Below the pieces are notes generated by a model, which was given only the letters and a program-made list of their open reading frames with translations, was not told the DNA's origin and searched no databases. From positions 1-64,000 of the forward strand of contig NZ_JAHLPR010000029.1 of NCBI RefSeq assembly GCF_018918005.1: a DNA stretch of 64,000 nt, in the 5' to 3' direction. Positions 32,091 through 41,637 of the stretch are shown piece after piece. Made by a program: the position numbers and the translations under genes. Within the stretch, counting starts at the first letter, position 1. Each line of letters begins with the position of its first letter. This DNA is from Paenibacillus sp. MSJ-34. Its GTDB lineage: Bacteria; Bacillota; Bacilli; Paenibacillales; Paenibacillaceae.

Positions 32091-32204
32091 GTGGAGGTTA
32101 AGGATGCCTTGACGCTTATGATCGATTTCGGTTCTTTGCTTATTGCAGTGCTGACGCTGGTCATAACCATCGTCATCGCACTTATCCATAACACAAAGAA
32201 ATAG
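32091..32204 (+). CDS. Holin-like type I toxin peptide (TxpA/BsrG type)
   Basis: 37 residues from GTG 32091, with GGGAGGTGATG upstream. The sequence MEVKDALTLMIDFGSLLIAV followed by a hydrophobic stretch and basic tail HNTKK matches the 'putative holin-like toxin' family of Bacillales: short acidic N-terminus, a DFG near the membrane edge, one membrane helix. Such peptides depolarise or disrupt membranes when their antisense RNA is lost. The stop codon lies inside an inverted repeat shared with the antisense terminator. Confidence 0.85.
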   Translation: MEVKDALTLMIDFGSLLIAVLTLVITIVIALIHNTKK

Positions 32205-32313
32205 ACCGCCCTCTGCAAAGGTAACCGGTCTATTTCTTGATCGTTTAACCCAAAGCCGACCGCTCTTGAAGCGGCTGTTGTATAGGGAGTCGGCGGCAAC
32301 CGGCTCCTTCTTT
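32192..32313 (-). ncRNA. Predicted antisense RNA antitoxin
   Basis: Minus-strand promoter TTGCTC (32348-32343), 17-nt spacer, TATCAT (32325-32320); start near 32313. Transcription would run through the toxin terminator and 3' UTR and end at the AATAGACCG / CGGTCTATT hairpin with TTTCTTT (32234-32200), giving about 120 nt complementary to the 3' end of the toxin mRNA. Same geometry as txpA/RatA and bsrG/SR4. Inferred from sequence only. Confidence 0.65.
32200..32234. terminator. Bidirectional hairpin at the toxin stop codon
   Basis: AATAGACCG (32200-32208) and CGGTCTATT (32226-32234); both orientations are followed by TTTCTT, so it can end the antisense RNA and possibly part of the sense RNA. 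Confidence 0.6.
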
Positions 32314-32314
32314 A
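32286..32314 (+). terminator. Terminator of the toxin mRNA
   Basis: GGAGTCGG cggcaa CCGGCTCC followed by TTCTTTATT. It lies within the antisense RNA region. Confidence 0.7.
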
Positions 32315-32319
32315 TTATT

Positions 32320-32348
32320 ATGATATCATGACTACGCTATGCGAGCAA
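32320..32348 (-). promoter_or_regulatory. Promoter of the antisense RNA
   Basis: TTGCTC - 17 nt - TATCAT on the minus strand, immediately past the toxin terminator. Confidence 0.55.
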
Positions 32349-32436
32349 TAAACGATGGACGAAAATATATGAGTGAGATGATAATGTGTATGATACCCGC
32401 CCAGGTTAGTCATTCGCAGAAAATGTGATTTATGTG

Positions 32437-32462
32437 TAAAAAGGCTCCCTCTCGGGAGCCTG
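32437..32462 (-). terminator. Terminator of groESL
   Basis: AGGCTCCC gaga GGGAGCCT followed by TTTTAC on the minus strand, 25 bases after groEL. Confidence 0.85.
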
Positions 32463-32486
32463 ATATATGATAAGCTTGTGGGTGGC

Positions 32487-34130
<1,644 letters not shown>

Positions 34131-34160
34131 CTAATAGTTTGATTCATGATCGTCGGCCAA

Positions 34161-34442
34161 TTAGCCGATAATCGCGTGAATGTCGCTTTCTTTCATAATC
34201 AAATATTCTTTGCCTTCGTACTTGATTTCCGTGCCTGCGTATTTGGAGAAAATAACGCGGTCTCCTTCTTTCACCTCAAGCGGAATGCGAACGCCGTCTT
34301 TCAACGTGCCGCTGCCTACGGCGATGATTTTCCCCTCTTGCGGCTTCTCTTTCGCCGTATCCGGCAATACGATACCGAATGCCGTTGTTTCTTCTTTCTC
34401 GATTGGTTCAACCAATACGCGTTCACCTAAAGGTTTGATCAT
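34161..34442 (-). CDS. groES: Co-chaperonin GroES
   Basis: 93 residues. [17 protein letters not shown] at the N-terminus, mobile loop [17 protein letters not shown], and [18 protein letters not shown] are diagnostic. Caps GroEL. First gene of the heat-shock operon, 96 bases after the CIRCE element. Confidence 0.98.
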   Translation of the reverse strand: MIKPLGERVLVEPIEKEETTAFGIVLPDTAKEKPQEGKIIAVGSGTLKDGVRIPLEVKEGDRVIFSKYAGTEIKYEGKEYLIMKESDIHAIIG

Positions 34443-34537
34443 GAAAAATAGCCTCCTTTAAATTATGTTTGATGGAACGATCCCATTTATCGATCGGACC
34501 AATAAATCGGATCGTTATTCAATATGTTTCATATGTA

Positions 34538-34564
34538 TTAGCACTCGTTGTCGTTTAGTGCTAA
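34538..34564. promoter_or_regulatory. CIRCE element (HrcA operator)
   Basis: TTAGCACTC - 9 nt - TAGTGCTAA; consensus right arm is GAGTGCTAA, so one mismatch. It lies between the promoter and groES, as expected for HrcA repression of class I heat-shock genes. Confidence 0.93.
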
Positions 34565-34575
34565 TAACAATTTTT

Positions 34576-34604
34576 ATGATACTCATTTTGAATTCATTTT
34601 TCAA
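34576..34604 (-). promoter_or_regulatory. Sigma-A promoter of groESL
   Basis: TTGAAA (34604-34599), 17-nt spacer, TATCAT (34581-34576) on the minus strand, start close to the CIRCE. Confidence 0.75.
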
Positions 34605-34728
34605 GTGGTTTTGAATTATTTTTATAAACATTTTACAGGAGCGACGATGCTCCCGAACAATCGCGCGCCTTCCTCATTGTATCCATATGCAAGAAAAATA
34701 TGCCAACTATGAAGGCTTATGACACAAA

Positions 34729-34761
34729 ACGCCTGTCCTGTGCTACAAGACAAGCGTTTAT
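34729..34761 (-). terminator. Terminator at the tatC 3' end
   Basis: AACGCTTGTC ... GGACAGGCGTT followed by TTGTG; overlaps the tatC stop codon. T tract is short. Confidence 0.55.
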
Positions 34762-35534
34762 CGTTCCAAAGCGCCTTTATCGAATTCCTCTTCCCAGGCT
34801 CTATCTTCCTCCAACTGCTTGCGGTACACCGCTGTGGATAAAAATACGCTGAATTCGTACAGCAAAATGAGCGGAATCGCCACGAGCGAGTCGGAGACCA
34901 AATCCGGGGGCGTGATTGTTACGCCGATGAAAATCAAGACAAAATAAGCGACACGGCGCATTTTGCGCAAGCGCTTCGGATTTAAAATGCGAATCCGCGT
35001 CAAAAACATAATCACGATCGGCAATTCGAATAATAGCGAGATCGGGATCAATATATTTAACAGAAACGAAAAATATTGCGAAATTCCGTACGTTTCCTGC
35101 AATCCGAGATGCCTCGTCATATTAGTGGTGAAATTAAAAGCAAGCGGAAACACCACGAAATAAGCGAATGCCAGTCCGATAACAAACATGACAAACACGA
35201 ACGGAATATAACGAAGCGTCGCCTTCCGCTCCACTTCCCGCAAGCCGGGGCTGACGAAAGCCCAAAGCTGATATAGGGTGAATGGCAGCGTGACGACCAG
35301 CGCTACGACGAATGCGATTTTCATGTAATAACCGATTGCGTCCCACAGTGAAAACGCGTGCAGCGTAATTTGACTCGCTTCCTTCGTTGAAATAATGTAT
35401 GAGAAGATCGGTTCGGCGACGAGCAAGCCGCCAACCATCATCACAACGAGCACAACTAAGATATATATAATCCGCCGCCGCAATTCGCCCAGATGTTCGA
35501 ACAAAGACATTGCGTCTTCGCGCTTTTTGGACAT
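34758..35534 (-). CDS. tatC: Sec-independent protein translocase TatC
   Basis: 258 residues with six membrane helices; SLFEHLGELRRRIIYILVVL with the conserved HLxELRxR motif that helps bind twin-arginine signal peptides, and FAFVSPGLREVERK. Forms the Tat translocon with the adjacent TatA. Same neighbourhood (tat next to groESL) as B. subtilis tatAy-tatCy. Confidence 0.96.
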   Translation of the reverse strand: MSKKREDAMSLFEHLGELRRRIIYILVVLVVMMVGGLLVAEPIFSYIISTKEASQITLHAFSLWDAIGYYMKIAFVVALVVTLPFTLYQLWAFVSPGLREVERKATLRYIPFVFVMFVIGLAFAYFVVFPLAFNFTTNMTRHLGLQETYGISQYFSFLLNILIPISLLFELPIVIMFLTRIRILNPKRLRKMRRVAYFVLIFIGVTITPPDLVSDSLVAIPLILLYEFSVFLSTAVYRKQLEEDRAWEEEFDKGALER

Positions 35535-35577
35535 GCAACCACCAACCTAATCCGTTAACTTTTGCCCTGAGACGGGC

Positions 35578-35612
35578 ATAAAAGAACCCCTCCCGTGAAG
35601 AAGGGATTGTTC
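35578..35612 (-). terminator. Weak hairpin between tatA and tatC
   Basis: GAAC...TCCC ... GGGA..GGGGTTC followed by TTTTA on the minus strand; imperfect stem, may attenuate tatC expression relative to tatA. Confidence 0.4.
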
Positions 35613-35635
35613 TATGAAATCAAATGCTGTTCGAT

Positions 35636-35905
35636 TTAATCCGGCAACCGTCTGTCATTCTCCCGTTTGTCTTCCGTAGAGGACGATTGCGGCGGTGTTT
35701 CGTCAATCGTGCGCACCTCTCTGCGTCTGTCTCTGCGGTCCAAATCGTCATCGTCCGAGATGATGTCGCGCGCGCCCGCTTTAAATTCCCGCAACGTACG
35801 GCCGAATGCACGGCCCAGCTCCGGCAGCTTATTCGGTCCGAATAACAACAGAGCTACTACAATCAATAAAATGAACCCGGTTACACCGATACCGCTACCA
35901 CCCAT
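35636..35905 (-). CDS. tatA: Twin-arginine translocase subunit TatA
   Basis: 89 residues: one N-terminal membrane helix (GVTGFILLIVVALLLFGPNK, with the FGPxKLPELGR hinge), an amphipathic helix to about residue 45, then a very charged tail. Forms the Tat pore. AGGAGG precedes ATG. Upstream of tatC by 101 bases. Confidence 0.96.
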   Translation of the reverse strand: MGGSGIGVTGFILLIVVALLLFGPNKLPELGRAFGRTLREFKAGARDIISDDDDLDRRDRRREVRTIDETPPQSSSTEDKRENDRRLPD

Positions 35906-36059
35906 TCCATTTTCCTCCTATTCGTTCCTTAATTTCATGCCATCGCTTCCCGGGAAGCGATTTACGCTTTTGTCCACTGTGACCTTTATCATAGCACAAC
36001 TTGATTCCATAAAATAGATAAATACATTGACAATTGTTTGAAGTTTGAAATTCGCATGT

Positions 36060-36557
36060 TCACACGCTCTGCTCCCGTTCGAGTCCCGTAATCATCCGCA
36101 GCGCATAGGGAAGGTCATCCATAATCGCCGCCAAGTTTTCATGCACGCCTTTCGGACTGCCGGGCAAATTGACGATCAGCGTTTTGCCGCGAATGCCGCA
36201 TATGCCGCGCGAAGTCATAGCGGCTCTTTTATTTTTCTGAAATTGGTGAAGCCTCATCGCCTCCGCCATTCCCGGAACGAGCCGATCGATGACCCCCATC
36301 GTAGCCTCCGGCGTTACGTCGCGCTCGGCCAAGCCCGTTCCCCCTGTCGTAAGCAACAGATCCGCTTCATAATAATCGGCCATTTCGATTAACGCCGCCA
36401 TAATCTCGTCTTGCTCGTCGGGAACGATCCGGTAATCTACAATTTCCCCGCCCAACTCCTCCTCGACCAATTCGCGAATGACTTGAGCGCTGGTATCCTC
36501 CCGCTCACCTCTCGAACCTTTATCGCTCGCAGTTAGAACAGCCACTTTCCAGATCAT
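36060..36557 (-). CDS. MogA/MoaB-type molybdopterin adenylyltransferase
   Basis: 165 residues. AVLTASDKGSRGEREDTS at the N-terminus, LLLTTGGTGLAERDVTPEAT (the TGGTG nucleotide loop) and LIVNLPGSPKGV are diagnostic of the MoCF-binding domain; it adenylylates molybdopterin before metal insertion, or is the MoaB variant. Start overlaps the cyclo-ligase stop by 4 bases (ATGA). Confidence 0.92.
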   Translation of the reverse strand: MIWKVAVLTASDKGSRGEREDTSAQVIRELVEEELGGEIVDYRIVPDEQDEIMAALIEMADYYEADLLLTTGGTGLAERDVTPEATMGVIDRLVPGMAEAMRLHQFQKNKRAAMTSRGICGIRGKTLIVNLPGSPKGVHENLAAIMDDLPYALRMITGLEREQSV

Positions 36558-37213
36558 TTCGGACTCTCCCTCCCATGAAAATTTCGATCGTACATCTTTG
36601 TTTCCGTTATCAACCTATCTATATAAAAATCATGTTCCTCCATCGGCACTTCGTCAATTACCTGCAAATCGAAAGCGAGCGCAAGCAATAGAGACGTTGA
36701 TTTGTCGTTTCGTTCTGCGTTCCCTTGCAGCCGCCGAAGCGTCGAAATAAAACGGTCGTAATATCCTCCGCCGTATCCGACTCTGCCGCATCCGGGGGCG
36801 AAAGCGATTCCCGGAACGACGACGATATCGATCCCCGGCCATTCCTCTTCCGGCAAGCAGGGCAACGTTGTTCTTGGCTCGCGTATTCCCCATGCGCCCG
36901 CCTCCAAATCGTTCTCGGACTCGATTCGATACAGATCGAACGATAGATTATCCCGGTCGGTACGGGGGGCGTACACGGCGATGCCATGTTCCCAGCAATA
37001 GCGGACGAGAGGCATCGTATCCAATTCCCCGCGAAACGGTATATATGTAAAGACGGCAAGCCCGTTTCGCTGCTCCAGCATCGGCCTTACACAAGATTGT
37101 ATAGCTTTCGCGCAAATCAGTTGCGACTTACGCGCATGCTCCGTTGGCGGCAAGGACGAGCGCTCGCTGCCGATTTGCAAACGGATCTGTCGTTTGCGCT
37201 GTTGCCGGCTCAT
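36554..37213 (-). CDS. 5-formyltetrahydrofolate cyclo-ligase
   Basis: 219 residues. N-terminal basic helix (RQQRKRQIRLQI), FTYIPFRGELDTMPLV, and the diagnostic VPGIAFAPGCGRVGYGGGYYDRF ATP/folate motif (quoted in two parts: VPGIAFAPGCGRVG and YGGGYYDRF). Converts 5-formyl-THF to 5,10-methenyl-THF. ATG 37213 (MSRQQRK) or GTG 37225 are both possible starts. Confidence 0.92.
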   Translation of the reverse strand: MSRQQRKRQIRLQIGSERSSLPPTEHARKSQLICAKAIQSCVRPMLEQRNGLAVFTYIPFRGELDTMPLVRYCWEHGIAVYAPRTDRDNLSFDLYRIESENDLEAGAWGIREPRTTLPCLPEEEWPGIDIVVVPGIAFAPGCGRVGYGGGYYDRFISTLRRLQGNAERNDKSTSLLLALAFDLQVIDEVPMEEHDFYIDRLITETKMYDRNFHGRESPK

Positions 37214-37363
37214 GTCGTAGACCACATCCTTACACGGTTTCAGCGATCAAGCCTATCCCCAGTTTATCATTGTTATGTTACTTTCGCCAATATTCGGGCT
37301 TTTCCTGCCCTATCGTCGCACAATCCCGCAAATTCATGTACAATTATTATCATCTGCAAACTT

Positions 37364-37447
37364 CACAAAACAGAGCACATGCTTTCGAAGCAAGTTTTGT
37401 TGCGGCGTTATAACTGAGAAGAATTGCTTTACAAAACTTTTAGGAGG
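37364..37447 (+). promoter_or_regulatory. Structured leader element, copy 1 (before ABC-F gene)
   Basis: CACAAAAC ... GCTTTCGAAGCAAGTTTTGT ... TACAAAACTTTTAGGAGG. AAGTTTTGT (37392-37400) can pair with ACAAAACTT (37431-37439), placing a stem next to the ribosome site, or with the upstream ACAAAAC (37365-37371), freeing it. A near copy lies at 49439-49521 upstream of an unrelated gene. Confidence 0.6.
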
Positions 37448-37458
37448 TTACATCGGCA

Positions 37459-39414
37459 ATGTTGCTGCAAGCATCGGGCATATCCAAAAGTTATGGGACG
37501 ACCAGCGTCCTTTCCAATATTCATTTGCAAATTCTCGAACGGGAACGAATCGGGCTCGTAGGGGTCAATGGAGCCGGAAAATCGACGTTATTGAAAATCA
37601 TCGCCGGTGAAATGAGCGCGGACGGCGGGCAAATCTATAAAGCGAAGGAAACGCGCCTCGGCTATCTGGCCCAAAATAGCGGGCTGAACTCGGAACGCAC
37701 GATATGGGACGAAATGCTTCATGTGTTCTCTCATTTAATAGAAGCGGAACGGGAATTGCGATTGCTGGAACAACAAATCGCCGATCCGGCGATTATGGAG
37801 GATGCCAAACGGTACGAGGACACGTTAAACCGTTATGCGCTCCGCTCGGATTGGTTTCGCGAGCAAGGCGGCTACGAAATGGAAACCCGTATCCGCAGCG
37901 TGCTGCACGGAATGGGATTCGGTCATTTTCCGCCGGATACCCCGATCCGTACGCTTAGCGGCGGGCAGAAAACGCGTCTTGCGCTCGCGCGCATTTTGCT
38001 GCAAGCCCCCGACTTGTTAATGTTGGACGAACCGACGAATTATTTGGACATCGCCACGCTCACCTGGCTGGAAGATTATTTGCGCACTTATCCGGGCGCG
38101 ATTCTCGTCGTATCGCATGACCGCTATTTTTTGGACCGGCTCGTTACGGCCATCGTCGAAATCGAACGGCATCAATCGAAGCGCTATACCGGCAACTACA
38201 GTCGATATATCGAATTGAAAGCCGCCGAGTATGAAATTCAAATGAAGCATTACGAGAAACAGCAAGAGGAAATCGCGAGAATGGAAGATTTCATCCAGCG
38301 CAATATCGTCCGCGCGACAACGACCAAACGGGCGCAAAGCCGCCGCAAAGCGCTCGAGCGGATGGAGAAGCTGGACAAACCGCTGGGCGACTTGAAAAAG
38401 GCCTATTTCTCGTTTGAAATCGACAGGCAATCGGGTAAGGAAGTTCTTCATGCCGCCGATCTGTCCGTCTCGTTCTCCGGCAAGCGGTTGTTCGAACGGG
38501 TTTCCTTCGAGCTGCGCCGGGGAGAAACGGTTGCGCTGATCGGACCGAACGGAATCGGCAAATCGACGTTGCTGAAAGCGTTGATCGGCCGGCAAACGAC
38601 GGATGGCGGTTCGATTCGTTGGGGAACGAACGTAAAGCTCGGATACTACGATCAAGAGCAGACCGGCCTGAACGCGAACAATACGGTGCTGGAAGAAGTG
38701 TGGAGCGCGTACCCCCATATCGACGAAGCGCGGATCCGTACCGTGCTGGGCAACTTTCTCTTCAGCGGCGAAGACGTTTTGAAGAAAGTGGCCGCATTAA
38801 GCGGCGGCGAAAAGGCGCGCGTGTCGTTGGCCAAATTGATGCTGCAGCATGCGAACGTATTAATTTTGGACGAGCCGACGAACCATTTGGATATTTTCAG
38901 CAAAGAAGTGTTGGAATCGGCGTTAATGGAATATGAAGGAACGCTCTTATTCATCTCGCATGACCGTTATTTCTTGAACAAAATGGCGGAACGCATGATT
39001 GAGCTAACCCCTAACGGCACGGAGCAATATTTAGGGAATTACGACGACTATGTGGCCAAAAAACAAGAATTGGAAGAAATCGCGCGGGAGTCGGCGGAAC
39101 GCGGCAAACCGGCGGAATCTTCCGGCAAAACAAGCGGCGCTTCGGCAGCGAATCAGACGGAGAAGTCCGGCGCCGCCTCGTACGAAGCGGATAAACAATT
39201 GAAGCGCGAGGAACGAAGCCGTCAACGCAAACTCGAGCAGCTTGAGCAGGACATCGCCCGCCTGGAGGCGGAAGTGGCTGAGCTGGAAGAGCAATTGACG
39301 CTTCCCGAAGTCTATAACGATTATGTGCTTGTTCAGGAAAAACAAGAGGAGATTCACGAGAAAAAGCAGCAATTGGAAGAAGCATACGACGCATGGGGCG
39401 AACTCATGGGATAA
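37459..39414 (+). CDS. ABC-F family ATPase (YdiF-like)
   Basis: 651 residues, two ABC domains and no membrane segments. First: GVNGAGKST, LSGGQKTRLALARIL, LLMLDEPTNYLD; linker about 240-310 (charged, KRAQSRRKALERMEK, the P-site tRNA-interaction motif region); second: GPNGIGKST, LSGGEKARVSLAKLM, VLILDEPTNHLD; then a C-terminal Lys/Glu coiled coil (about 570-648). ABC-F proteins act on the ribosome E site in translation or antibiotic protection. Matches B. subtilis ydiF, also near tsaD. Preceded by the repeated structured leader. Confidence 0.93.
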   Translation: MLLQASGISKSYGTTSVLSNIHLQILERERIGLVGVNGAGKSTLLKIIAGEMSADGGQIYKAKETRLGYLAQNSGLNSERTIWDEMLHVFSHLIEAERELRLLEQQIADPAIMEDAKRYEDTLNRYALRSDWFREQGGYEMETRIRSVLHGMGFGHFPPDTPIRTLSGGQKTRLALARILLQAPDLLMLDEPTNYLDIATLTWLEDYLRTYPGAILVVSHDRYFLDRLVTAIVEIERHQSKRYTGNYSRYIELKAAEYEIQMKHYEKQQEEIARMEDFIQRNIVRATTTKRAQSRRKALERMEKLDKPLGDLKKAYFSFEIDRQSGKEVLHAADLSVSFSGKRLFERVSFELRRGETVALIGPNGIGKSTLLKALIGRQTTDGGSIRWGTNVKLGYYDQEQTGLNANNTVLEEVWSAYPHIDEARIRTVLGNFLFSGEDVLKKVAALSGGEKARVSLAKLMLQHANVLILDEPTNHLDIFSKEVLESALMEYEGTLLFISHDRYFLNKMAERMIELTPNGTEQYLGNYDDYVAKKQELEEIARESAERGKPAESSGKTSGASAANQTEKSGAASYEADKQLKREERSRQRKLEQLEQDIARLEAEVAELEEQLTLPEVYNDYVLVQEKQEEIHEKKQQLEEAYDAWGELMG

Positions 39415-39420
39415 CGATAG

Positions 39421-39485
39421 AAGAACCTCGATCCGGAGGCGATATTGCCGCGAATGATGCGGCAGCCGGGTCGAGGCTTTTTTGC
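39421..39485 (+). terminator. Terminator after the ABC-F gene
   Basis: AAGAACCTCGATCCGG / CCGGGTCGAGGCTT with an inner GCCGC/GCGGC stem, then TTTTTT. Confidence 0.75.
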
Positions 39486-39493
39486 GTTTGGGC

Positions 39494-39753
39494 ATATCCA
39501 CAGATTTATCCACAAAAACCGTGAATATTGTTGATGAATCCAGGGTGAAACGCACACATTTTCGCCCGGTTTTCAGGTGAATTTGGAGACAACCCAACAT
39601 TATCCACTAATTCATCCACATTATCCACAATATCCACAGCATAATAGTGAAAATACTGTCCTCATTTTTCAAAAATTGCGCACACTTTAATTTTCGCCGT
39701 TTTCTAGTACTTATACACAAAAGACACAGGATATGTGGATAACTTTGTCCACA
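39494..39753. other. DnaA-box cluster
   Basis: Nine 9-mers match TTATCCACA with at most one mismatch in 260 bp. Perfect: 39506-39514, 39621-39629, and 39734-39742 (reverse). One mismatch: 39494-39502, 39600-39608, 39612-39620, 39630-39638, 39711-39719 (TTATACACA), 39745-39753. Four lie almost edge to edge at 39600-39638. No dnaA, dnaN or gyrB nearby, so a DnaA-titrating/regulatory cluster rather than oriC; B. subtilis is reported to have a DnaA-box cluster near gcp (tsaD), which is 2.5 kb away here. Confidence 0.8.
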
Positions 39754-39770
39754 TCGTATTCAAATGATTG

Positions 39771-39955
39771 CCCATTGGAAAACACCCAATAAAAATTTGC
39801 AAATATGTTGGACGGAACGGGGTTCTATTGGAATCGATCCAGTAGATTCGCTCGTTTTTTGCTTTTTATCGTTGTTTTTGCAGATTCCAATGTACTTTTT
39901 CCAATGGGAGAGATCAATAAGGGACCTGGTAGGCAAAACATTGGAAAAAATCCAA
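39771..39955. repeat. TTGGA-N5-TCCAA palindrome array 1
   Basis: Palindromic units TTGGA AAACA CCCAA (39775), TTGGA ATCGA TCCAG (39828) and TTGGA AAAAA TCCAA (39941), plus half-sites TTCCAATG at about 39883 and 39900. Between the convergent ABC-F and ArsA-partner genes. The same unit occurs four times at 56908-57089. Confidence 0.65.
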
Positions 39956-40010
39956 CGTGGCATGATCCGCTATCGTTCCAAGACCGGAAACAATAGCCAT
40001 TTGTCTCCGT

Positions 40011-40268
40011 TCAGGATTCATCCGTAATCGGAATTGCGCGTACGGAAGACCGTCCCGGCCCCGACTGACCCGCTTGGCCGGATGTATCGCATTTCTCGAT
40101 CGCCTCGTCCAATATAGCGCGTACGCCGAGCAGCATTTCTTTGCGCGACGCCCGAAAATGTTTCCGCGCTTCCGCAGGAAGAAGTTCCGTCCTGCATTCG
40201 GCCGCCGCCTCTATGAAACAGTCCATTAATCTGCCTGCCAGCAATTCTCGAACGGAGCGGTTATTCAT
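40011..40268 (-). CDS. Small hypothetical protein coupled to the ArsA-like ATPase
   Basis: 85 residues, mostly helical (RELLAGRLMDCFIEAAAECR ... FRASRKEMLLGVRAILDEAI), with a disordered Ser/Gly/Pro tail. Not recognised. GGAGGG 7 nt before ATG 40268; start overlaps the ArsA-like stop by 8 bases (ATGAATAA), so it is translationally coupled and probably works with that ATPase. Confidence 0.65.
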   Translation of the reverse strand: MNNRSVRELLAGRLMDCFIEAAAECRTELLPAEARKHFRASRKEMLLGVRAILDEAIEKCDTSGQAGQSGPGRSSVRAIPITDES

Positions 40269-41436
40269 CGGATTTCCCTCCAAATCGAATCGATAGTTTG
40301 CGCTCGGTAAAGCGGGCGCCTTCGATATCGCGGCCCATTAATACGCGCGGCAGCAGAACCTTCCTTTTATACGGCCCCGCTTGCACGGTTAACTCGTCTC
40401 CTTTTTGGCTTAATTGCAGATCGTCTTTGTTCACGAACGGAATGCTCAAGTCAAGTACATACCCGTCTTCCTCTTTGCGAATATCTTGTATTTTCCCTCG
40501 ATGCAGGACGTCTGACGCTATTCGCTCCGCGAAAGCGGCCTCGCCCATTCGTTCGAGCATCGTGAGGCCGGCGACTTCCGTCTGCATCATCGGTATGCGC
40601 AGAATCGGCAGCGGCAGGAAGGACGCTTCGATCTCCCGCTCATATTTCTCCTGGATGCTATGCCATTCCGTCCAGTATCCGGTGGCGGCCTCTTTCGGAA
40701 GAATGCGGTTGATAACGACGGCATCCGTATTGAAGCCGAATAAACATAAATAAGTGAACGCTCTACGCGCCTCCGCGATCACCATCTTTTCCGCATTGAC
40801 GACCAGACGGATCGAAGTCATATCCGGGTCAAGCATAAGCTTCTGCATATCTTCCAACTCGCGCACGAATGTTTCGATTTTGTTCATGACGTTATCGTTC
40901 GGAAGTTCCAAACCGCTCACCATTTTGGCGACAGGGCGCGCCACTTTGGCGAGGCGGCGCTGATACGGGAATATTTTCTCGATCCACCAATGCAGCACGT
41001 TCGGATAACTGAGCAGCCGCAACGTTTCGCCGGTCGGGGCGCAGTCGACGACAATGCAATCGTAATCCCCGCTCATCGCATGTCGCTTCAATTGCATGAG
41101 ACTGAATAATTCCTCCAGCCCCGGAAATACGAGCATTTCCTCGTTCGTCACATCGTTCAACTCCGCCCAATTCATCAAGCTCGTGAGCCATTGCCGCACT
41201 TCTCCCCAGTGCTTTTCCGTTTCTTTCAGGCTATCGATCTCCTGGCCCCATAACCGCGGAGCGATCGACACGGGATCGCCGCCGAGCTGCGCGCCGACCG
41301 AATCCGACAAACTGTGGGCCGCATCCGTACTCATGATGAGCGTACGCCGTCCTTCCTTCGCAAGTCTTGCCGCCGTCGCCGCGGCGACGCTCGTTTTGCC
41401 GACTCCGCCCTTTCCCGTATACACGATAATTCTCAT
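40261..41436 (-). CDS. ArsA/Get3-family ATPase with HSP20-like C-terminus
   Basis: 391 residues. Deviant Walker A YTGKGGVGKTSVAA, switch I STDAAHSLSDS, switch II VVDCAPTGETLRLL and A-loop NRILPKEA place it in ArsA/Get3. Residues about 305-385 (IRKEEDGYVLDLSIPFVN..VQAGPYKRKVLLPR) match the alpha-crystallin-like HSP20 extension seen in actinobacterial and bacillar homologues, not in arsenite pumps. No arsB or arsR nearby. A role in delivering membrane proteins or metal is not established. Probably controlled by the adjacent MarR via the operator at 41558-41576. Confidence 0.88.
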   Translation of the reverse strand: MRIIVYTGKGGVGKTSVAAATAARLAKEGRRTLIMSTDAAHSLSDSVGAQLGGDPVSIAPRLWGQEIDSLKETEKHWGEVRQWLTSLMNWAELNDVTNEEMLVFPGLEELFSLMQLKRHAMSGDYDCIVVDCAPTGETLRLLSYPNVLHWWIEKIFPYQRRLAKVARPVAKMVSGLELPNDNVMNKIETFVRELEDMQKLMLDPDMTSIRLVVNAEKMVIAEARRAFTYLCLFGFNTDAVVINRILPKEAATGYWTEWHSIQEKYEREIEASFLPLPILRIPMMQTEVAGLTMLERMGEAAFAERIASDVLHRGKIQDIRKEEDGYVLDLSIPFVNKDDLQLSQKGDELTVQAGPYKRKVLLPRVLMGRDIEGARFTERKLSIRFGGKSDE

Positions 41437-41497
41437 TCCATCTCCTCCTATCGGATCTATTTTTTAGCTAACGTATGACCTGCAAACGATAACATCA

Positions 41498-41542
41498 TCC
41501 CATTCAATTCAAAGGCGCATCTCTCCCATTCAAATCAAAGGC
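41498..41542. repeat. Tandem 19-mer in the ArsA-gene leader
   Basis: TCCCATTCAATTCAAAGGC (41498-41516) and TCCCATTCAAATCAAAGGC (41524-41542), one mismatch, 26-bp period, between the operator and the ATPase gene. Confidence 0.7.
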
Positions 41543-41557
41543 ATCCCCCCTGCAAAA

Positions 41558-41576
41558 TAGTACGATTTCGTAGTAA
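41558..41576. promoter_or_regulatory. Candidate MarR operator upstream of the ArsA-like gene
   Basis: TAGTACGATTTCGTAGTAA, a near-palindrome matching the perfect TTACTACG/CGTAGTAA site upstream of marR. Confidence 0.55.
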
Positions 41577-41637
41577 TTGAGTAAAAAAATTTCGATGCCG
41601 ATCCGGCGAACGAGACGCGCGAGTCGTCCGACCAAGG

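Noticed and set aside
39494-39753. DnaA-box cluster as the chromosome origin
   Set aside because: No dnaA, dnaN, gyrB or rnpA nearby, and the surrounding genes are the tsaD/ABC-F locus.
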